Source: CAVPRW01 sp046727435 [NCBI: bacterium] (GTDB lineage: Bacteria; Tectomicrobia; Entotheonellia; J063). From it: DNA of 18,169 bases. The stretch's first letter is position 1. Each line of letters starts with the position of its first letter. A model generated the notes under the pieces. The model saw only the letters and a program-made list of their open reading frames with translations, had not been told where the DNA came from and did no database searches. The DNA is taken from assembly GCA_046727435.1 (NCBI GenBank), contig JBKPCR010000032.1, positions 1 through 18,169 on the forward strand, given 5' to 3'. This document shows, piece after piece, positions 14,522 to 18,169 of this stretch. The position numbers and the translations under genes are program-made.

Positions 14522-17500
14522 TCAGGCAGTGATAACCTTGACGGTGCTGCGGCCGCCCCCCACTGGGGTGACTTCGACCTTCACGGCGATGCGTTCGTTC
14601 AGCTCATCGACATGGCTAATGACGCCCACCCGCCGGCCGGTTGCTTGCAGCTGCTCCAGCACCGAGACAGCCATGGCCAAGCTCGTGTTATCGAGTGCCC
14701 CGAAGCCCTCGTCGATGAACAAGCTTTCGACCTTGATGCCACGACTTGACGCCATACTGGCGAGTCCAAGTGCGAGCGCCAAGCTCACCAGAAATCTCTC
14801 ACCGCCCGAGAGGTTGTGAACACCACGGACCTCGTCGGCCATGTTATGATCGACAACCTGCAGCACGAGATCATTGCCTGGGGCGCGCTGGAGCTCGTAT
14901 CGTGGATGCAGGTCGGCGAGGTGCCGGTTGGCCAGCCGGATCAGATGATTGAGGGTCAGCGACTGCGCGAAGCGCCGAAACTTGGCGCCATCGGCCGAAC
15001 CGATCAGCTCGTCGAGTTGACCCCAGACCCGTGCCTTCTCTCGTCGTGCGTCGAGAGTGGTCCTAATCTCGGCTATCCGAATGCGAACCTGGTCGTCGCG
15101 ATGGAGGACTGAGCTGGCCTCGATAAAATCAGCTGAAGCCTTGGCCCGACGCTCTTCAATCTCCGTGAGGGCGGCGATGATCTCGTCGCGGGTGTGTTCG
15201 GGCCGACCAACTGATTGGTGTTCTTGAGCCGACCGTTGTCGCTCGGTCAGCGTCGCCCTCGCAGTCGAGACATCTCCGCGAATAGCGTCGAGACGGGCCT
15301 GCTCCGTTGCAATCCACGTTTCACCCATGGCAATGGCGGACTGCGCTTCCTCCCTGGTGATTTCACAGGCTTGTAGCTTCTCTGCAAGTAACTGTTCGGC
15401 TAACACATGATCAGTCGTCGCCACGTCAAAAGTCTGTCCAGCGTTGACAGCATTGGACGACGTCGCGGCTGCGACCTGCTCGGCTTTCGACCTCGTCACC
15501 TCGGCTTCGTTCCACGCGGTCTCGGCAGCTTCCGAACGCTCCCGGTATTCGGTCCGCACGTCTCCGACGGGTCGTCCGCCGATGACGTTGCCGCGCGCTT
15601 CCACCAGTGTGTCGAGCTCAGCTTGCTGGGCTCGATGTCGTGTCTCCGCTTCCCCAACGGCGGCATCCATCGCCTTGAGCGTTGCCTGCTTCCCTTCCAG
15701 CTCGGCCTCCAGGCGTGCGATCTCAGTGCCCGCTGTGTCAATCCTTGTCCGACATTCGCCCCACTGCACCACGAGACCACCACACTTCTCTACGAATGCA
15801 GCGCCGAGGCTGGACATTTCCCCTCGCCAGTCTGAAAATACCGGCAGGAGCGCCGCATCAAGCCTGGCATATACGGCAGCGAGCTGCTGGTCCATACCCC
15901 GAAGCGTAGCCGTGAGCGTTGCCGCCTCTCTGGCCTTGGCATACTCCTGGTCTTTGAGCTTTTGGATGTCCTCTCTCGCGGTTATATGACCGGCGCGAAC
16001 GGTCTCGCGGTCCGAAGCGAGCTTTCTCGCTTCAGCCTCTGCATCCGAGGCGTGTTTGAGGGTGTCCCTGGCTTCGCCGACTAGTGTGTCCAAGGTGTCA
16101 CGAAATGGGCCAATAGTGGCCGCAGCTTCGGCCGTGACGGCATCTCCGACGCCCGTCGGTCCAGCTATTCCAATCGCAGCGCAGGAGCTCAGCACTGTAG
16201 CCACAGCAGCCCGCCACTTGTCGCACGCCATCTGTAACTCTACCTCGTAACCCAACCTCCGCCTCGATATTCCCTGAAGGGCCTCCTGTGCAGCGGTGAT
16301 CTGAGTCTCTGCGCGAATGCCCGCCACCTGAGACGCTGATACCTTCGCTTCCAACTCAGCGACGCGGCTCCGATCCGCCCATACGCGATCCTTCAGCAGC
16401 CGATCTACTTCCGTGACTGGATGTTCCGTGGCGCCGCAGACCGGGCAGGGCTGCCGATCTTGGAGCTTGAGTCGTAAATGTTCGGCGGCCTCGCTCCCGG
16501 CCGCTTCGGAAAGGTCGAGGCTGCGCCTGGCCTCCTCCAGACGTGCCCTGTCCATGGGCAACTCGCCATCTACCTGGGCGATCACGTCGCAAGCCTGGCG
16601 GATGAGGATATTTTGACTTACCGCTTCCTCGTCCACCGTAACCACCCCTGCATGCGCTTTGCCGGCGTCCTCTGCAGCGACCTGGACGTCCTTCAGAGCA
16701 GCCAGGATCGTCATCATCTTGTCACACTTCAGCTCAATCACCGGCACGTCGATAGCGTCGGCGACTTTCCTGCACGCCGCAATCCGCTCATCCAGGGCAC
16801 GCTCCTGTTCCTGAAGACTGGTGATGGTTAATTCCTGCTCCAGTCGGGAGGTTTCGGCAGCCTGCACTTCCCGTGCGAGCACCTCGACCTTCTCAGTGGC
16901 CGATGCCATGTCTCGTTCCAGAACAAGTCTCGCAGACAAGTCCTGCGCTACATCTGCCATGCGTACCGACAGCGCCTCGACCGCCTGGTGCTCTTCGAGC
17001 CATCGCACATCATGGTGACGCTGGCCGCGCGCGGACTGCAGGGCAGCCTCAGCGTTCATAACAGCTTCCCGAGTCTTATCCCTTGTCGAGATACTCCTTT
17101 CCAGCTGACTCTTTTGGTCGTCGAGGTCTGTCCTGGCCTTGTCGATCTGCGTATCAAGCCGTTGTGCCTTGTCGAGCTCCAGGCCGATTGCCTCGTAGGC
17201 GGCTCGTTTCGTATCACGGTCGGCCTTGGCAGCACCGCTCGCCATCACAGCCTGATCACGCCCCTCGCTGGCCTTCCGCTCGGCATCCACAGCGCTCACC
17301 AGCGCCTTCTCTGCCGCGGTGAGCTTCTCGCCGGTTGCCGCGACGGCTTCCAATTCGGCACGTAGGGCAAACGCCTTCAACACCACCGTCAGGGTGGCCC
17401 GATCCGCCTCGGCGGCCTGGTCGGCCTCCAGGGCCTGCGTGAGAGCAGCCTCTCCCTCTGCGACCCGCGCTTCGAGGCGCGAGGTGATTTCATACCAGTC

Positions 17501-18169
17501 TTGCGCCTTGTCGAGGGCCATTTTATTGACTTCGATGCCGTCCACAACGATCTTCGCTTCTTTGACCCGCACCTCAGCGGACGCTCGCGCCTCATCGGTG
17601 AGCGGTTGATGCTCGCCGAGCTGGGTCTCCAGGGCACGCAGCGCCTCTCGTTCCTCTTTGGCGCGAGCGAAGGCAGCCTGTGAAATCTGGGAGTAGATCT
17701 CGGTCCCGGTGATCCTTTCGAGGAGCTCGGCCCGGTCTTTGGATGCGGCCTTGATAAAGGTATCGAAATCGCCCTGTGCGAGCAGGACCGATCGACGGAA
17801 TTGGTCGAAGCTGAGGCCGATGCGCTTCTCGATCTGCTGCAGGGTGTCGGTCTTCTTGTCGCCGATGATTGCACCGGACTGAATGTCAGCGAGTGTGATC
17901 TTCTGATCCTGAAGCCTGCCGTTAACCCTGCGGCGGGCGCGATTGACCTCCCAGCGGGAGCGATACCGCCGCCCGTCCTGTCCGATGAAGTCGATCTCGG
18001 CATAACCGGCGCCGGCGCCATGGCGCAGAATCCCGCGTACGTCGTCGTATTTGGCCTGCTGCCCGCTGTCGCCATCGACGCGCCCAATCGACGCCCCCCT
18101 TTCTGCGGTGTCCATCCGAGGCAGGCGATCGAATAGCGCCAGGCAAATAGCATCAAGCAGCGTCGTCTT
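14522..18169 (-). CDS. sbcC: Exonuclease SbcC (5' end outside window)
   Basis: SbcC is the ATPase of the SbcCD (Rad50-Mre11-like) nuclease that opens hairpins and blocked DNA ends. 1215 residues are visible, continuing to the right edge. The first visible residues, KTTLLDAICLALFDR, are the end of the Walker A motif (GxxGxGKT) and its helix. VLLAQGDFDTFIKA holds the Q-loop. Two long coiled coils rich in Ala/Glu/Arg (about 150-560 and 600-1070) flank the zinc hook CPVC at about 575-578. The C-terminal ATPase half has NLSGGERFLVSLALALGL (about 1119-1136) and Walker B SLFIDEGFGALD (about 1149-1160), then a VGVISHVDEL switch. Only some 35 N-terminal residues are missing. An sbcD gene would be expected beyond 18169. 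Confidence 0.95.
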   Translation of the reverse strand, partial: KTTLLDAICLALFDRLPRMDTAERGASIGRVDGDSGQQAKYDDVRGILRHGAGAGYAEIDFIGQDGRRYRSRWEVNRARRRVNGRLQDQKITLADIQSGAIIGDKKTDTLQQIEKRIGLSFDQFRRSVLLAQGDFDTFIKAASKDRAELLERITGTEIYSQISQAAFARAKEEREALRALETQLGEHQPLTDEARASAEVRVKEAKIVVDGIEVNKMALDKAQDWYEITSRLEARVAEGEAALTQALEADQAAEADRATLTVVLKAFALRAELEAVAATGEKLTAAEKALVSAVDAERKASEGRDQAVMASGAAKADRDTKRAAYEAIGLELDKAQRLDTQIDKARTDLDDQKSQLERSISTRDKTREAVMNAEAALQSARGQRHHDVRWLEEHQAVEALSVRMADVAQDLSARLVLERDMASATEKVEVLAREVQAAETSRLEQELTITSLQEQERALDERIAACRKVADAIDVPVIELKCDKMMTILAALKDVQVAAEDAGKAHAGVVTVDEEAVSQNILIRQACDVIAQVDGELPMDRARLEEARRSLDLSEAAGSEAAEHLRLKLQDRQPCPVCGATEHPVTEVDRLLKDRVWADRSRVAELEAKVSASQVAGIRAETQITAAQEALQGISRRRLGYEVELQMACDKWRAAVATVLSSCAAIGIAGPTGVGDAVTAEAAATIGPFRDTLDTLVGEARDTLKHASDAEAEARKLASDRETVRAGHITAREDIQKLKDQEYAKAREAATLTATLRGMDQQLAAVYARLDAALLPVFSDWRGEMSSLGAAFVEKCGGLVVQWGECRTRIDTAGTEIARLEAELEGKQATLKAMDAAVGEAETRHRAQQAELDTLVEARGNVIGGRPVGDVRTEYRERSEAAETAWNEAEVTRSKAEQVAAATSSNAVNAGQTFDVATTDHVLAEQLLAEKLQACEITREEAQSAIAMGETWIATEQARLDAIRGDVSTARATLTERQRSAQEHQSVGRPEHTRDEIIAALTEIEERRAKASADFIEASSVLHRDDQVRIRIAEIRTTLDARREKARVWGQLDELIGSADGAKFRRFAQSLTLNHLIRLANRHLADLHPRYELQRAPGNDLVLQVVDHNMADEVRGVHNLSGGERFLVSLALALGLASMASSRGIKVESLFIDEGFGALDNTSLAMAVSVLEQLQATGRRVGVISHVDELNERIAVKVEVTPVGGGRSTVKVITA

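Noticed and set aside
15407-15989. Frames of 142 and 181 codons on + inside sbcC
   Set aside because: They are antisense to the coiled-coil region of sbcC and show no domain.
1-18169. CRISPR array, tRNA or rRNA genes, intact insertion sequence
   Set aside because: No regularly spaced repeats, tRNA-like cloverleaf, rRNA segment or complete transposase was seen on either strand.

Overview
The window is a high-GC chromosomal stretch from a Gram-negative (diderm) bacterium. It carries a TonB-dependent receptor remnant ending in the outer-membrane C-terminal Phe, an ExbB-ExbD-TonB system, a lipobox protein and a heme-copper oxidase cluster. I cannot place the organism from sequence alone. The gene mix would suit an environmental lineage such as Nitrospirota or NC10/Methylomirabilota, but that is only an impression. 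Several lesions look like single missing G bases, so sequencing or assembly error must be kept in mind.

Layout, left to right. (1) The 3' end of citrate synthase, then a complete amidase-signature hydrolase, both on +. (2) A decayed TonB-dependent receptor on -, of which only the C-terminal third to half remains. (3) About 540 bp with no recognisable gene. (4) A cytochrome c oxidase cluster on +: subunit I lacking its N-terminal half, subunit III, subunit IV, a second subunit III, and a small CPVCG membrane protein. Regions 2 and 4 are head to head and both have lost their 5' halves, which points to one deletion or misjoin between them.

(5) On -, an operon for outer-membrane energisation: a sigma70-type promoter (about 9029-9057), a cobalamin riboswitch (8848-9002), a small frameshifted ORF, exbB, exbD and tonB. 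This is the most informative regulatory unit in the window. It implies that the energy-transducing complex is made when B12 is scarce, presumably to power a B12-importing receptor. (6) An accessory-looking patch at about 9060-9480 holds a 25-codon remnant of an integron-type tyrosine recombinase. It is followed by a small lipoprotein gene on +.

(7) A divergent pair: an SDR dehydrogenase (-) and a luciferase-like flavin oxidoreductase (+), with plausible promoters for each in the 256-bp gap. (8) Type I pantothenate kinase coaA (+), convergent with a class II fructose-1,6-bisphosphatase homologue (-) whose conserved GGAPEG glutamate is replaced by glutamine. (9) A nearly complete sbcC (-) runs off the right edge, cut inside its Walker A motif.

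I saw no tRNA, rRNA, CRISPR array or intact insertion sequence.
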